The notes below the pieces were generated by a model. It saw nothing but the letters and a program-made list of their open reading frames with translations, was not told where the DNA came from and made no database searches. A program made the translations under genes and the position numbers. 64,000 bases of DNA from an uncultured Litoreibacter sp. GTDB taxonomy: Bacteria > Pseudomonadota > Alphaproteobacteria > Rhodobacterales > Rhodobacteraceae. Each line of letters opens with the position of its first letter. Position 1 is the stretch's first letter. Where the stretch lies: positions 186,001-250,000 of the forward strand of contig CANNGL010000001.1 of assembly GCA_947504205.1 (NCBI GenBank), in the 5' to 3' direction. Shown here piece after piece: positions 27,573-36,353 of the stretch.

Positions 27573-28241
27573 ATGGAACTCAATGCGGACTTTCAGGCAC
27601 GCGTTGTCGTACATTCAGATCAGCTTGAGTGGACCCCGTCGCCCATGCCGGGTGTGGATCGACGGATGCTGGACCGCATTGGTGCAGAAGTGGCCCGTGC
27701 CACCACAATCGTGCGCTACGCGCCAAACAGCAAATTCTCGGCCCATACGCATACGGGCGGCGAGGAATTCGTCGTGCTGGATGGCGTTTTTCAGGATGAG
27801 CACGGCGATTATCCGACAGGCACGTATGTGCGGAACCCGCCAACCTCGGCCCATACGCCAGGATCGGAGCCTGGTTGCACGATCTTTGTGAAGCTTTGGC
27901 AGTTCGACCCTGACGACCGGACCCAATTCCGCAAAACCATGGCGGAGGAGTTGGCATCGCCTGTGAATGGCGTCGCGACAGCTAAGTTGCATAGCGACGC
28001 CCGTGAAACAGTAACCTACAGCCGCCTCGATCCGGGGGCCGGTCTCTCCAACTCCGACGCGGGCGGGATTGAAATGCTGGTTCTGGATGGTGCGCTCATC
28101 GAAGCGGGAGAGAGGCTAGGCAAGGGGGCGTGGCTGCGCCTGCCAGGGGGGATGCCTTTGGATGCGACGGCAACCGAGGAAGGCGCGAGTGTCTGGATCA
28201 AGACGGGCCACCTGCCTTTCGCCAAAGCGCCCTCCGTCTGA
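27573..28241 (+). CDS. Bicupin, ChrR cupin-like protein
   Basis: A 222-residue protein with two cupin-like halves. The first has a recognisable metal motif ([16 protein letters not shown] near residue 65, followed by a later H in SAHTPG), as in the cupin domain of the anti-sigma factor ChrR. The second half (about 125-215) has lost most metal ligands ([22 protein letters not shown]). GGAGGG lies six bases before the ATG. It heads an operon with a flavin amine oxidase-like gene and TetR. Possible roles are sensing or detoxifying a reactive oxygen or aldehyde product; no zinc anti-sigma domain is attached. Confidence 0.78.
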   Translation: MELNADFQARVVVHSDQLEWTPSPMPGVDRRMLDRIGAEVARATTIVRYAPNSKFSAHTHTGGEEFVVLDGVFQDEHGDYPTGTYVRNPPTSAHTPGSEPGCTIFVKLWQFDPDDRTQFRKTMAEELASPVNGVATAKLHSDARETVTYSRLDPGAGLSNSDAGGIEMLVLDGALIEAGERLGKGAWLRLPGGMPLDATATEEGASVWIKTGHLPFAKAPSV

Positions 28242-28275
28242 TGGATGTCACAGTACACATAGGCTGGCGCATTCA

Positions 28276-29343
28276 ATGACAACCCTGATTGTTGGCGGTG
28301 GTCTTTCAGGCCTTGCGCTTGCGGAGATGCTGCAATCTGCTGACCAAGACTTTCTGTTGCTCGAAGCGCGCAATCGTTTTGGTGGACGGATCAAGACTGA
28401 GCAATTTGGCGCGGCGAGTTTCGATATGGGACCCGCTTGGTTTTGGCCCGGACAACCCCGAATTGCGGCCCTGATTGATCGCTTGGATCTGGAGAAATTC
28501 GACCAGTTTTCCCAAGGTCTCCTGTCCTATGAGGACGAAAAGGGCAACGTGCAGCGTGGGAGAGGGTTCGCCTCCATGCGAGGTTCGTGGCGCTTGCAGG
28601 GTGGGCTTGCAGCCCTCACGCAGGCATTGGCGGACCGCCTACCTGAAAATCGCAAACGCCTGAATGCGCGGGTAGAAGCACTGGCGAAGACTGACGAGAG
28701 TGTAACGGCTACACTCGCTAATGGTGAAGTATTGACCGCTGACCGGGTCGTTTTGGCGCTGCCCCCACGTCTCGCGGCCAATCTCACATATACACCGAGT
28801 TTGCCTGACCAAACCGTCATGGCGATGCATAACGTGGCCACATGGATGGCCGGACAAGCCAAGGCAGTTGCTGTCTATCGCACACCGTTCTGGCGTGATG
28901 CGGGGTTGTCCGGTGATGCAAGCAGTCGAGTGGGGCCGATGGTCGAGATCCATGACGCCTCGCCCCAAACGGGCGGGTCGTACGCCCTGTTTGGCTTTAT
29001 CGGCGTGTCGCCGCAGGCTCGAGCCGATGAATTGAAATTGCGCCAGCACATCGTGGCGCAATTGGTGCGACTGTTCGGGAAAGAAGCAACCACACCGGAA
29101 CATCTCTACCTAAAGGACTGGGCCGCTGATCCCAACACATCTACTCAAGCTGACCTTGAACCTCTTTATGCGCACCCAAACTACGGTCTTCCATCCAGTA
29201 TGGAACGCCTTTGGGATGATAAGTTGTGCTTCGCCGGAACCGAAGTCGCGCCCCAGTTCGGCGGCTATCTTGAAGGGGCCTTGGAAGCAGCTGAAATTGT
29301 TTTGGGCGCGCTTCAAGCGAAGGAAACTTCCTATGGTTACTGA
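28276..29343 (+). CDS. Flavin-containing amine oxidase-like FAD oxidoreductase
   Basis: A 355-residue flavoprotein of the monoamine oxidase/protoporphyrinogen oxidase superfamily. It has the N-terminal dinucleotide fold LIVGGGLSGLALAEML followed by LLEARNRFGGRI, and the C-terminal FAD segment LCFAGTEVAPQFGGYLEGAL. It is shorter than eukaryotic MAO and lacks a membrane anchor. It probably oxidises an amine or another small reduced substrate. Its last 11 bases overlap the TetR gene, and it follows the cupin gene by 34 bases with a weak ribosome site. Confidence 0.82.
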   Translation: MTTLIVGGGLSGLALAEMLQSADQDFLLLEARNRFGGRIKTEQFGAASFDMGPAWFWPGQPRIAALIDRLDLEKFDQFSQGLLSYEDEKGNVQRGRGFASMRGSWRLQGGLAALTQALADRLPENRKRLNARVEALAKTDESVTATLANGEVLTADRVVLALPPRLAANLTYTPSLPDQTVMAMHNVATWMAGQAKAVAVYRTPFWRDAGLSGDASSRVGPMVEIHDASPQTGGSYALFGFIGVSPQARADELKLRQHIVAQLVRLFGKEATTPEHLYLKDWAADPNTSTQADLEPLYAHPNYGLPSSMERLWDDKLCFAGTEVAPQFGGYLEGALEAAEIVLGALQAKETSYGY

Positions 29344-29899
29344 TACAAAAGCAGCACTTCTCGACTCTGCGGAACGTGCAGCGCGTCGTCGCGGATTTGA
29401 CGGGTTCAGCTATGCCGATCTTGCTCAGGATGTTGGCATTCGCAAAGCCAGCATCCATCACCACTTCCCGACCAAAGCCATTTTGGCCGTCATGCTAATG
29501 AAGCGATATCATGACACGCTACAATCAATCTGCGATCAGATTGACCAGACAGAGCCCACCGGCGGCGCCCGCCTGAGCGCAATGATCGAGCGTTACCGCA
29601 GCGCACTGGACGGCGGCAAAAGCCTCTGTCTGTGCGTCGCACTCTCCGCGAGCCGAGACAGTCTGCCTTCAGAGGTCGCAACCGAGATGAGTAGCTTTCG
29701 CGCTATGATGATGTCATGGCTGCGTGACGTGTTCACGGCCGGTCAGACGGATGGCAGCATAGCACATGTCAGCCACCCAGATGCCGAGGCTGCGGCGATG
29801 CTGTCCTTGCTCGAAGGAGCGCAACTGGCCGCGCGAGTGGAGGAAGCGCCCGAGTTGTTTCAGAACGCCATGCACCTGATACAAAAGCGCCTGGCTTAA
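29333..29899 (+). CDS. TetR-family transcriptional regulator
   Basis: A 188-residue repressor: N-terminal helix-turn-helix (about 5-50: LLDSAERAARRRGFDGFSYADLA, then GIRKASIHHHFPTK, given here in parts) and an all-helical ligand domain resembling the AcuR/NemR-like group with a cysteine-containing CLCVALSAS segment. The start overlaps the end of the flavoprotein gene and has AAGGA upstream. The palindrome ahead of the operon is the probable target. The cysteines suggest a reactive-electrophile sensor, but this is speculative. Confidence 0.82.
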   Translation: MVTDTKAALLDSAERAARRRGFDGFSYADLAQDVGIRKASIHHHFPTKAILAVMLMKRYHDTLQSICDQIDQTEPTGGARLSAMIERYRSALDGGKSLCLCVALSASRDSLPSEVATEMSSFRAMMMSWLRDVFTAGQTDGSIAHVSHPDAEAAAMLSLLEGAQLAARVEEAPELFQNAMHLIQKRLA

Positions 29900-29984
29900 A
29901 CCGGTTTCTCGATGGTAGTAGTTTGACCGTGACATAAATAATGCTAATGGCTGCCGCTGATTGACGATTGCTCATGTTTTACGG

Positions 29985-30185
29985 TCAAAAAATTTGAGAG
30001 CCTATGGGCATGCGCCGTTCAGACCATCTGCCACTATCAAGATCAGTGTTTAATAGGCCGATATCGTTTTTCATGTGATCAGACCAATGGAATATGTCTT
30101 CTCCCATCAAATACTTTTTTACTTGTTTTGAATGCTTTTCAGGCGGTTGTTTATGCTTTTGGAAAAGTCGGATTGCAGCAAGCAT
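29985..30185 (-). CDS. Small DUF1127-like protein
   Basis: A 66-residue basic protein in the 402-base space between TetR and LysR genes. TGGAG stands seven bases before the ATG. The C-terminal part HWSDHMKNDIGLLNTDLDSG resembles the DUF1127 core pattern (LSDHxLxDIGLxRxDI), a family of small proteins often controlled by sRNAs and linked to RNA binding or phosphate and carbon metabolism. The flanking intergenic sequence (29900-29984, 30186-30301) looks more AT-rich than its neighbours and shows no other feature. The family call rests on one motif. Confidence 0.5.
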   Translation of the reverse strand: MLAAIRLFQKHKQPPEKHSKQVKKYLMGEDIFHWSDHMKNDIGLLNTDLDSGRWSERRMPIGSQIF

Positions 30186-30301
30186 GGGGTTTCTCCAGTG
30201 AGACCTCCTCAGAAGTCGGGCTGTGACGTTGACTGCGATACTGCGCCTGTGCGAGCCTATATACCAATCAAATAGAATGACCCTGCAACAAAGGCAGCTT
30301 A

Positions 30302-31207
30302 TTGGTGGCCCGCCCAGATATTCCTCCCCTAAGTGCGATGCGTGTAGCCGAAGCGGCTGCGCGCCATCGCAATTTCACAGCGGCTGCTGATGAATTGGGG
30401 ATGACGCAGGCTGCGGTGAGCTATCAAATTAAGATCCTAGAAGAGAGAGTAGGGACTGCCCTTTTTGAACGTCACGCGCGTGGGGTCAGCCTGACATCCG
30501 TGGGTCATGTGCTCACCTCTCGGGCGAGCGAGGCACTCGACATACTGGCGGACGCATATGCGGATGCGCGTGGGACAAGCGATGCGACGTTGGTGATGAG
30601 TATTATCCCGACATTTGCGACGAATTTTCTTGCCGAACGGATCGGGACATTTCAGTTGAGCGAACCTGATATCGCCGTTCGGATCGAAATTGGCGAGGCG
30701 CTTGTTGATCTTAGCGCAGGTGACTTTGATTTGGCGATCCGGGGTGGTCTGGGGAAATGGGAGGGTATGAAGGCCCACCTATTGTTGCCGACCTTGTTTT
30801 CGCCAATGTTGAGCCCGGCGCTGGCGAAGTCAGGCGAATTGTCAAAGCCCGCCGATTTACTAAACCTGCCGATCCTCTCAGAAGATGATCCGTGGTGGCG
30901 ACAATGGTTCGACGAAGCCGGTGTGGACCACTCTTGTCACAGCGAAAACACTCGGCAGCCCTTTGGATCTCAGATCATCGAAGCCAGTGCCGCGATTGCG
31001 GGGCAAGGTGTGGCGATGCTGAGCCCTGCGTTCTTTCAAAAGCAAGTGCAGCGGAGAGAACTGGTGCAGCCATTCGAGCTGACCTGCCACGACGGCAGCG
31101 GATACTGGGTCGTCTACCCTGAAAGCCGGCGCAATTCTGGCAAGATCCGCAAGTTTGTCAGATGGATCTTGAATGAGACGGAGATGTTTCAAAGTAACAC
31201 GTCGTGA
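30302..31207 (+). CDS. LysR-family (GcvA-like) transcriptional regulator
   Basis: A 301-residue LysR protein with an N-terminal helix-turn-helix (about 10-65: AMRVAEAAARHRNFTAAADELG, given in parts, then TQAAVSYQIKILEE). The effector domain contains FDLAIRGGLGKW, typical of the GcvA/AmpR-like branch. The start is TTG, seven bases after AAGG; a GTG follows in frame. No divergent partner is adjacent. It is about 600 bases upstream of the Liv-type transporter, which is a possible target. Effector unknown. Confidence 0.82.
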   Translation: MVARPDIPPLSAMRVAEAAARHRNFTAAADELGMTQAAVSYQIKILEERVGTALFERHARGVSLTSVGHVLTSRASEALDILADAYADARGTSDATLVMSIIPTFATNFLAERIGTFQLSEPDIAVRIEIGEALVDLSAGDFDLAIRGGLGKWEGMKAHLLLPTLFSPMLSPALAKSGELSKPADLLNLPILSEDDPWWRQWFDEAGVDHSCHSENTRQPFGSQIIEASAAIAGQGVAMLSPAFFQKQVQRRELVQPFELTCHDGSGYWVVYPESRRNSGKIRKFVRWILNETEMFQSNTS

Positions 31208-31240
31208 TCAACACTCATTCCGTAACTTTCTGACAGCTTA

Positions 31241-31609
31241 TCAGCGATTTCGGTCATGTTGTTCAAAACCCTGGAATGGCGGCAGCCATCCCTCACGGCG
31301 GATGGTCCAGCCTTCATAGGTGGGCGTCAGTTGATCGATCTCATCTAAAGCACCCAAGTGGACCTCGATTTCATCGCCGCTGCGCGCAAACACGGATGAA
31401 CCGCAGTTCGGGCAAAAATGCCGCCCTTCGTAGTCATGGGTTTTGCCCTCAACGCGAACTGCCCCCTCTGCGAATATCGCGGCAGCATAAAACAAGGCTC
31501 CATGGTGTTTTCGGCAATTCAAGCAGTGACACAGACCGACGCGATCAGGTGGACCTGATGCCACAAATCGAACATTGCCACAGAGGCAACCTCCCCTAAA
31601 CGTATCCAT
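31241..31609 (-). CDS. GFA-family (glutathione-dependent formaldehyde-activating/CENP-V) protein
   Basis: A 122-residue zinc protein. The structural and catalytic zinc cysteines are present: C8-x-C10 in GGCLCG, C27-x-C29-x-x-C32 in LCHCLNC and C66-x-x-C69 in FCPNCGS. Gfa of Paracoccus was proposed to speed glutathione-formaldehyde adduct formation; most homologues are uncharacterised. It is a single gene convergent with the LysR gene and has no obvious pathway partner. Confidence 0.85.
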   Translation of the reverse strand: MDTFRGGCLCGNVRFVASGPPDRVGLCHCLNCRKHHGALFYAAAIFAEGAVRVEGKTHDYEGRHFCPNCGSSVFARSGDEIEVHLGALDEIDQLTPTYEGWTIRREGWLPPFQGFEQHDRNR

Positions 31610-31832
31610 ATCGGGCCTTCCTCAAAACGGAGTGTCACGCATGTTTACAATGAAGGGTGTTGGGATTGCCATTGTCCCGGCGGCGCTGATCCAACTACCT
31701 TGATGGCAAGGACTGGGATTGTCTTTTTTCGCAGGATACCCAAAACATCGTTGAAGAAAAATCTAAAGTGCCGGGCTGGGGGCTTGGACAAAGAGCCGAA
31801 ACAACAGATAAGAACCAAAAGGGAGACAGACT

Positions 31833-32963
31833 ATGAAGAAACTTATACTTGCGACCACAGCGCTTGCGCTTGGCGCATCGCTGGCATCTGCCGAGGTTAA
31901 AGTTGGCATGATCACCACGCTTTCCGGTGGTGGTGCAGGGCTAGGGATTGATGTTCGCGATGGCTTCATGCTGGCGATCGGGCAGTCTGGTCGCGACGAT
32001 ATTGAGGTCGTAATCGAAGACGATCAGCGCAAACCCGACATTGCGGTGCAACTTGCGGACAAAATGATCCAGTCCGAGCGCGTCGACGTTCTGACCGGTA
32101 TCATCTGGTCGAACCTGGCCATGGCGGTTGTGCCAAGCGCGACGGCACAAGGAAAGTTCTATCTCTCACCCAATGCAGGTCCGTCCGCACTTGCGGGCAA
32201 AGGATGCCATCAGAATTACTTCAATGTCGCTTGGCAAAACGACAATTTGCATGAGGCCGCAGGTGCTTATGCAAATAGTGCAGGCTACAAGAACAGCTTC
32301 ATTCTCGCGCCGAACTACCCGGCAGGTCAGGATGCTCTGACAGGCTATAAGCGCCAGTTCGGGGGTGCGTTTGCGGGCGAGGTTTTCACCAAGCTGGGGC
32401 AAACCGACTATGCGGCTGAGATTGCACAGATCAGAGCGTCAGGTGCAGACAGTGTCTTCTTCTTCCTTCCGGGCGGCATGGGCATCTCATTTCTGAAACA
32501 ATACGCAGATAGCGGTGTGGATATTCCCGTGGTTGGTCCGGCCTTCAGCTTTGACCAAGGTATCTTGCAAGCTGTCGGGGACGCGGCCCTTGGTGTTGTG
32601 AACACCTCTCAGTGGAACAAGGATATCGAAAATCCGACCAACGCCGCATTTGTCGAGAGCTTTCAGGCTGAGTACGGACGTCTCCCATCGCTTTACGCAA
32701 GCCAAGGCTTTGACACAGCAAACCTTCTGATCTCGGCAATTGAGAAAGCCGACGTTTCGGACGCAGATGCATTTCGAGCAGCATTGAAGGCTGCAGAATT
32801 TGACAGTACGCGAGGCGATTTTTCCTTTGGGTCGAACCACCATCCGGTTCAAACGATCTATGCACGCGAAGTCGTTCAGGAAGCTGGCGTTTTCACCAAC
32901 AAAATCATCGGTGTGGCGCTGGAAAATCACTCAGACGTCTACGCGGCTGACTGCAAGATGTAA
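31833..32963 (+). CDS. Branched-chain-amino-acid-type ABC transporter binding protein
   Basis: A 376-residue secreted receptor of the Peripla_BP_6 (LivJ) fold with signal peptide (cleavage ASA before EVKVGMIT) and the first-strand motif VGMITTLSGGGAGLG. AGGGAGA precedes the ATG. It heads a full five-gene Liv operon. This receptor branch often binds compounds other than leucine (amides, aromatic acids, urea), and the residues seen do not fix the ligand. A hairpin between this gene and the permease gene would allow higher receptor expression. Confidence 0.88.
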   Translation: MKKLILATTALALGASLASAEVKVGMITTLSGGGAGLGIDVRDGFMLAIGQSGRDDIEVVIEDDQRKPDIAVQLADKMIQSERVDVLTGIIWSNLAMAVVPSATAQGKFYLSPNAGPSALAGKGCHQNYFNVAWQNDNLHEAAGAYANSAGYKNSFILAPNYPAGQDALTGYKRQFGGAFAGEVFTKLGQTDYAAEIAQIRASGADSVFFFLPGGMGISFLKQYADSGVDIPVVGPAFSFDQGILQAVGDAALGVVNTSQWNKDIENPTNAAFVESFQAEYGRLPSLYASQGFDTANLLISAIEKADVSDADAFRAALKAAEFDSTRGDFSFGSNHHPVQTIYAREVVQEAGVFTNKIIGVALENHSDVYAADCKM

Positions 32964-32970
32964 GCCGATC

Positions 32971-32996
32971 TGGCCCGTCTTGCGAAAGGCGGGCCA
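32971..32996 (+). promoter_or_regulatory. mRNA hairpin between receptor and permease genes
   Basis: Seven-base arms TGGCCCG / CGGGCCA with an inner CTT/AAG pairing, just after the receptor stop, without a T-run. Such hairpins protect the upstream receptor message after processing and give more receptor than membrane subunits. Confidence 0.5.
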
Positions 32997-33012
32997 ACCG
33001 AAAGGCGCGTAG

Positions 33013-33933
33013 ATGTCAGCCATTCTCATTCTTGAGCAGGTGCTTAACGGCATTCAGTTCGGTGTCATGCTGTTTCTAATGGCGGCCGGGCTGACGCTGA
33101 TTTTTGGCGTCATGGGATTGATCAACCTTGCGCATGGATCGCTTTATATGGTGGGTGCTTTTGCGGCCGCTGCGGTGGCTGGCGCAACTGGCTCGTTCCT
33201 GCTGGCCTTGATCGCAGCACTTGCCGCAGCCGCGCTTGCGGGCGCTGTTATTGAAATGGTCGTGATCCGAAGGCTCTATGCCAGTGCGCATCTGGATCAG
33301 GTTCTGGCGACCTTTGCTTTGATCTTGGTATTCTCCGAGGGAACGAGGTGGGTCTTTGGGTCTTTCCCACTATTCCTCGATATTCCAGACGTGCTGGCGG
33401 GTCCGGTCACGTTGCCTGGTGGCATCGAATACCCACTCTATAGGTTAACGCTGATCGCAATAGGTCTTGCGATTGCAGCGGGCCTCTGGTGGCTGATCGA
33501 GCGCACGCGCATTGGTATTCAAATCCGTGCGGGAGAGAATGACCGTGAGATGATTGCGGCCCTAGGCGTCGATATTTCACGGCTCTACACCTTGATCTTC
33601 GCCTTGGGTGCAGCGCTCGCCGGTTTGGCGGGCGCTCTGGTCGGGGCCATTCAATCGGTACAAGTCGGCATGGGAGAGCCCGTTTTGATCCTTGCCTTCG
33701 TCGTAATCGTCATCGGCGGGATCGGCTCGATCAAGGGCGCCTTTATTGGTGCGATTTTGGTCGGTTTGACTGATACACTTGGCGGAGTATTTTTGCCGCC
33801 ACTGTTCAAGCTTTTCATGGAGCCGAGTGCAGCAACGCAGACGGGCTCGGCACTGTCTTCCATGCTTATCTACCTGTTGATGAGCCTTGTATTGATCTGG
33901 CGTCCTACTGGTCTTTTTGGTGCGCGTGCATGA
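33013..33933 (+). CDS. livH: Liv-type ABC transporter permease, LivH family
   Basis: A 306-residue inner-membrane permease with about eight helices. It opens with the family pattern ILEQVLNGIQFGVMLFLMAAGLTLIFGVMG, given here only as the recognisable NGIQFG and LTLIFGVMGLINLAHGS stretches. A GG-rich late helix follows (VIGGIGSIKGAFIGA). It forms one half of the channel with the LivM-like protein, with which it overlaps by ATGA. Expected to work with the upstream receptor. Confidence 0.9.
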   Translation: MSAILILEQVLNGIQFGVMLFLMAAGLTLIFGVMGLINLAHGSLYMVGAFAAAAVAGATGSFLLALIAALAAAALAGAVIEMVVIRRLYASAHLDQVLATFALILVFSEGTRWVFGSFPLFLDIPDVLAGPVTLPGGIEYPLYRLTLIAIGLAIAAGLWWLIERTRIGIQIRAGENDREMIAALGVDISRLYTLIFALGAALAGLAGALVGAIQSVQVGMGEPVLILAFVVIVIGGIGSIKGAFIGAILVGLTDTLGGVFLPPLFKLFMEPSAATQTGSALSSMLIYLLMSLVLIWRPTGLFGARA

Positions 33934-34913
33934 TCTCTGAGCGTTACCTCAATGCGTTGGTTTTGCTGGCGTTTCTGGCTATTCCGGTTTGGGCAATTCT
34001 GGCTGACGAGCCATTCACCATCACCTTGGCAACGCGCGCTGCCATTCTAGCTCTCGCCGCAGTTGGTTTGAACATCGCGCTCGGCATCGGTGGGCTGGTC
34101 AGCCTTGGCCATGCCGTCTTTTTCGGGATTGGTGGCTATGCGATGGGCATCCTTGCCTTTCACGCGCAAACCTACACGCCTCTGGAATTAGGCGGTTTAA
34201 GTCTTGCGGGAACCAAGTCCATGCCGGTGGTCTGGGTTGTCGCAATGATCACCTCGGCGCTAGCCGCTTTGGGGATCGGCGTTTTGTCACTTCGCACCAC
34301 GGGCGTCTACTTCATCATGATCACGCTCGCATTTGGTCAGATGTTTTTCTACTTCGCGATATCTTGGAGCGCTTACGGTGGGGAAGACGGCTTATCCATC
34401 TACGTTCGCAATGAGTTTCCCGGCATTAACACCTTGGTGCCGATACAGTTCTTCGGCGTGTGCTTTGTCATCCTCTGCATAGCACTCTACTTAAACGCCC
34501 GCCTTGCCGCGTCTCCCTTCGGACTCGCTTTGAATGCGTCACGGCAGGTGCCCGCGCGGGTCGAAGCGGTGGGCTTGAACCCAACTCGGATCAAGCTGCT
34601 GGCATTTGTGATCTCTGGGGCACTCACTGGCTTGGCTGGCGCATTATTTGCGGACCTGAATCGCTTCGTTTCCCCGACGATGTTCAGCTGGCAGCTCTCG
34701 GGTGAACTGATCGTCTTGGTGATCCTGGGGGGTGTTGGGCGGTTGATGGGACCGGTGGTGGGCGCGGCGCTCTTCGTCGTTCTCGAACATTGGCTCGGTG
34801 GTCTGACGGAGTTTTGGCATATCTTCCTCGGCGCCATCTTGTTGGTCATTGTTTTGTTTGCGCGGGGTGGCGTAGTGGGGCTTTTGACCGGAAAGGAAGG
34901 CGCTCATGTCTGA
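33930..34913 (+). CDS. livM: Liv-type ABC transporter permease, LivM family
   Basis: A 327-residue permease with about ten helices. It contains LNIALGIGGLVSLGHAVFFG and the late stretch VILGGVGRLMGPVVGA that mark LivM proteins. It overlaps the LivH-like gene (ATGA) upstream and the LivG-like ATPase gene by eight bases downstream, so all four are translationally coupled. It pairs with the LivH-like subunit. Confidence 0.9.
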   Translation: MISERYLNALVLLAFLAIPVWAILADEPFTITLATRAAILALAAVGLNIALGIGGLVSLGHAVFFGIGGYAMGILAFHAQTYTPLELGGLSLAGTKSMPVVWVVAMITSALAALGIGVLSLRTTGVYFIMITLAFGQMFFYFAISWSAYGGEDGLSIYVRNEFPGINTLVPIQFFGVCFVILCIALYLNARLAASPFGLALNASRQVPARVEAVGLNPTRIKLLAFVISGALTGLAGALFADLNRFVSPTMFSWQLSGELIVLVILGGVGRLMGPVVGAALFVVLEHWLGGLTEFWHIFLGAILLVIVLFARGGVVGLLTGKEGAHV

Positions 34914-35655
34914 TCCGGTCCTTCAGACATTTGGTCTGAGCAAGAGCTTTGCTGCACTTGTCGCCACCGATGATGTTTCGATCGATCTGCGACCGTCTGA
35001 AATCCATGCGATCATTGGCCCGAATGGGGCGGGCAAATCCACGCTGATCAAGCAGATCACCGGGGAGCTGCGATCAGACAGCGGGCACGTGGAATTGCTG
35101 GGGCAGGGCGTGGACAGGCTGTCGGTGCCTGAGCGCGCGCGCCTGGGTCTGGGGCGCACATTTCAGATTTCGCAACTGGCTATGGAAGATACAGTAATTG
35201 AAAATGCGATGTTGGGCGCGATCGGGGCGTCCGGTCGTGTTTGGCGACTTTGGCAACCGGTTCTGTCGGCAGACGAAATCCGCGAGCGTGCGCTGGAGGC
35301 CCTGACACGCGTCGGGCTGGGCGATCATGTGCATACGACTTGCGCTGCGTTGAGCCATGGTCAGCGCAGGCAGCTTGAGGTCGCGGTGGCTCTGACATTG
35401 GCCCCAAAGGCATTCATTATGGATGAGCCTATGGCTGGCCTCGGCCTTGAGGGCTCGAAGCAACTGGTCACGTTGCTCGACGGATTGCGCACAGAAGCCC
35501 CGATCCTGTTGGTTGAGCATGATATGGATGCCGTTTTCGCCTTGGCTGACCGGATCAGCGTTCTCGTCTACGGGAGAATTCTGGCCACCGGCACTGTCGC
35601 GGAGATCAGAGCCAACCCCGACGTCAGGAAAGCCTATTTGGGAGAGGTAGCGTGA
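34906..35655 (+). CDS. livG: Liv-type ABC transporter ATPase, LivG family
   Basis: A 249-residue ATPase with Walker A GPNGAGKSTL, Q-loop LGRTFQISQL, signature LSHGQRRQLEVA and Walker B AFIMDEPMAGLG. The switch histidine lies in LVEHDMD. The signature has H in place of the second residue of LSGGQ, a variation common in LivG. It overlaps the LivM-like and LivF-like genes and energises the importer as a heterodimer with the latter. Confidence 0.92.
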   Translation: MSDPVLQTFGLSKSFAALVATDDVSIDLRPSEIHAIIGPNGAGKSTLIKQITGELRSDSGHVELLGQGVDRLSVPERARLGLGRTFQISQLAMEDTVIENAMLGAIGASGRVWRLWQPVLSADEIRERALEALTRVGLGDHVHTTCAALSHGQRRQLEVAVALTLAPKAFIMDEPMAGLGLEGSKQLVTLLDGLRTEAPILLVEHDMDAVFALADRISVLVYGRILATGTVAEIRANPDVRKAYLGEVA

Positions 35656-36338
35656 CGCTGCTGCGGGTTGCCCATCTCAAGGCCAGCTATGGCGCCAGTC
35701 AGGCATTGTTTGACGTGTCGCTGGATCTCAGCGCTGGCGAGGTTGTGGCCCTGATGGGCCGCAACGGCATGGGCAAGAGCACCACCATAAAGTGCATTTG
35801 CCGTATGATGCCGTCAGAGGGTCAGCTTGTGTTCTCCGGTCACGATCTGCACCAGTTACCCAGCCATCGTGTCGCCCGTCTCGGCATCGGCCTTGTTCCA
35901 GAAGGCCGCCGCTGTTTCACCAATCTCAGCGTAGCTGAAAACCTTTTGGCCGCGGCAAGACCCGGAGATTGGACGCAGCGCAATATCGAGGACTTGTTCC
36001 CACGTCTAGGCGAGCGTTTTGATCAACAGGCGGCGTCACTCTCGGGCGGAGAGCAGCAGATGCTCGCGATTGGTCGTGCATTGATGACCAATCCGCGCTT
36101 GCTGATACTGGATGAAGCCACAGAAGGGCTTGCTCCGCTGATACGTTCCGAGATTTGGGAAGCGATCAGGCGGCTGAAAGAGCAGTCCGATATGGCGATC
36201 CTGCTGATTGACAAGTCACTGTACGAGTTGTCCCAAATCGCTGACCGCGCCGTGATCCTGGAGCGTGGAGCGACGGTTTGGTCGGACCAGATATCATCTT
36301 TGACACCAGAGATCTCGGAAAGGTTTTTGGGGGTCTAG
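35652..36338 (+). CDS. livF: Liv-type ABC transporter ATPase, LivF family
   Basis: A 228-residue ATPase: Walker A GRNGMGKSTT, the motif GLVPEGRRCF typical of LivF, signature LSGGEQQMLAIGRAL and Walker B LLILDEATEGLAP. The usual switch histidine region reads LLIDKSLYEL, with no histidine after the final strand (other LivF proteins have LVEQ there). It starts by ATGA-like overlap (GTGA) with the LivG-like gene and ends the operon, 15 bases from the convergent BKACE gene. Confidence 0.9.
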   Translation: MTLLRVAHLKASYGASQALFDVSLDLSAGEVVALMGRNGMGKSTTIKCICRMMPSEGQLVFSGHDLHQLPSHRVARLGIGLVPEGRRCFTNLSVAENLLAAARPGDWTQRNIEDLFPRLGERFDQQAASLSGGEQQMLAIGRALMTNPRLLILDEATEGLAPLIRSEIWEAIRRLKEQSDMAILLIDKSLYELSQIADRAVILERGATVWSDQISSLTPEISERFLGV

Positions 36339-36353
36339 GTTTTTAGTCACCAC

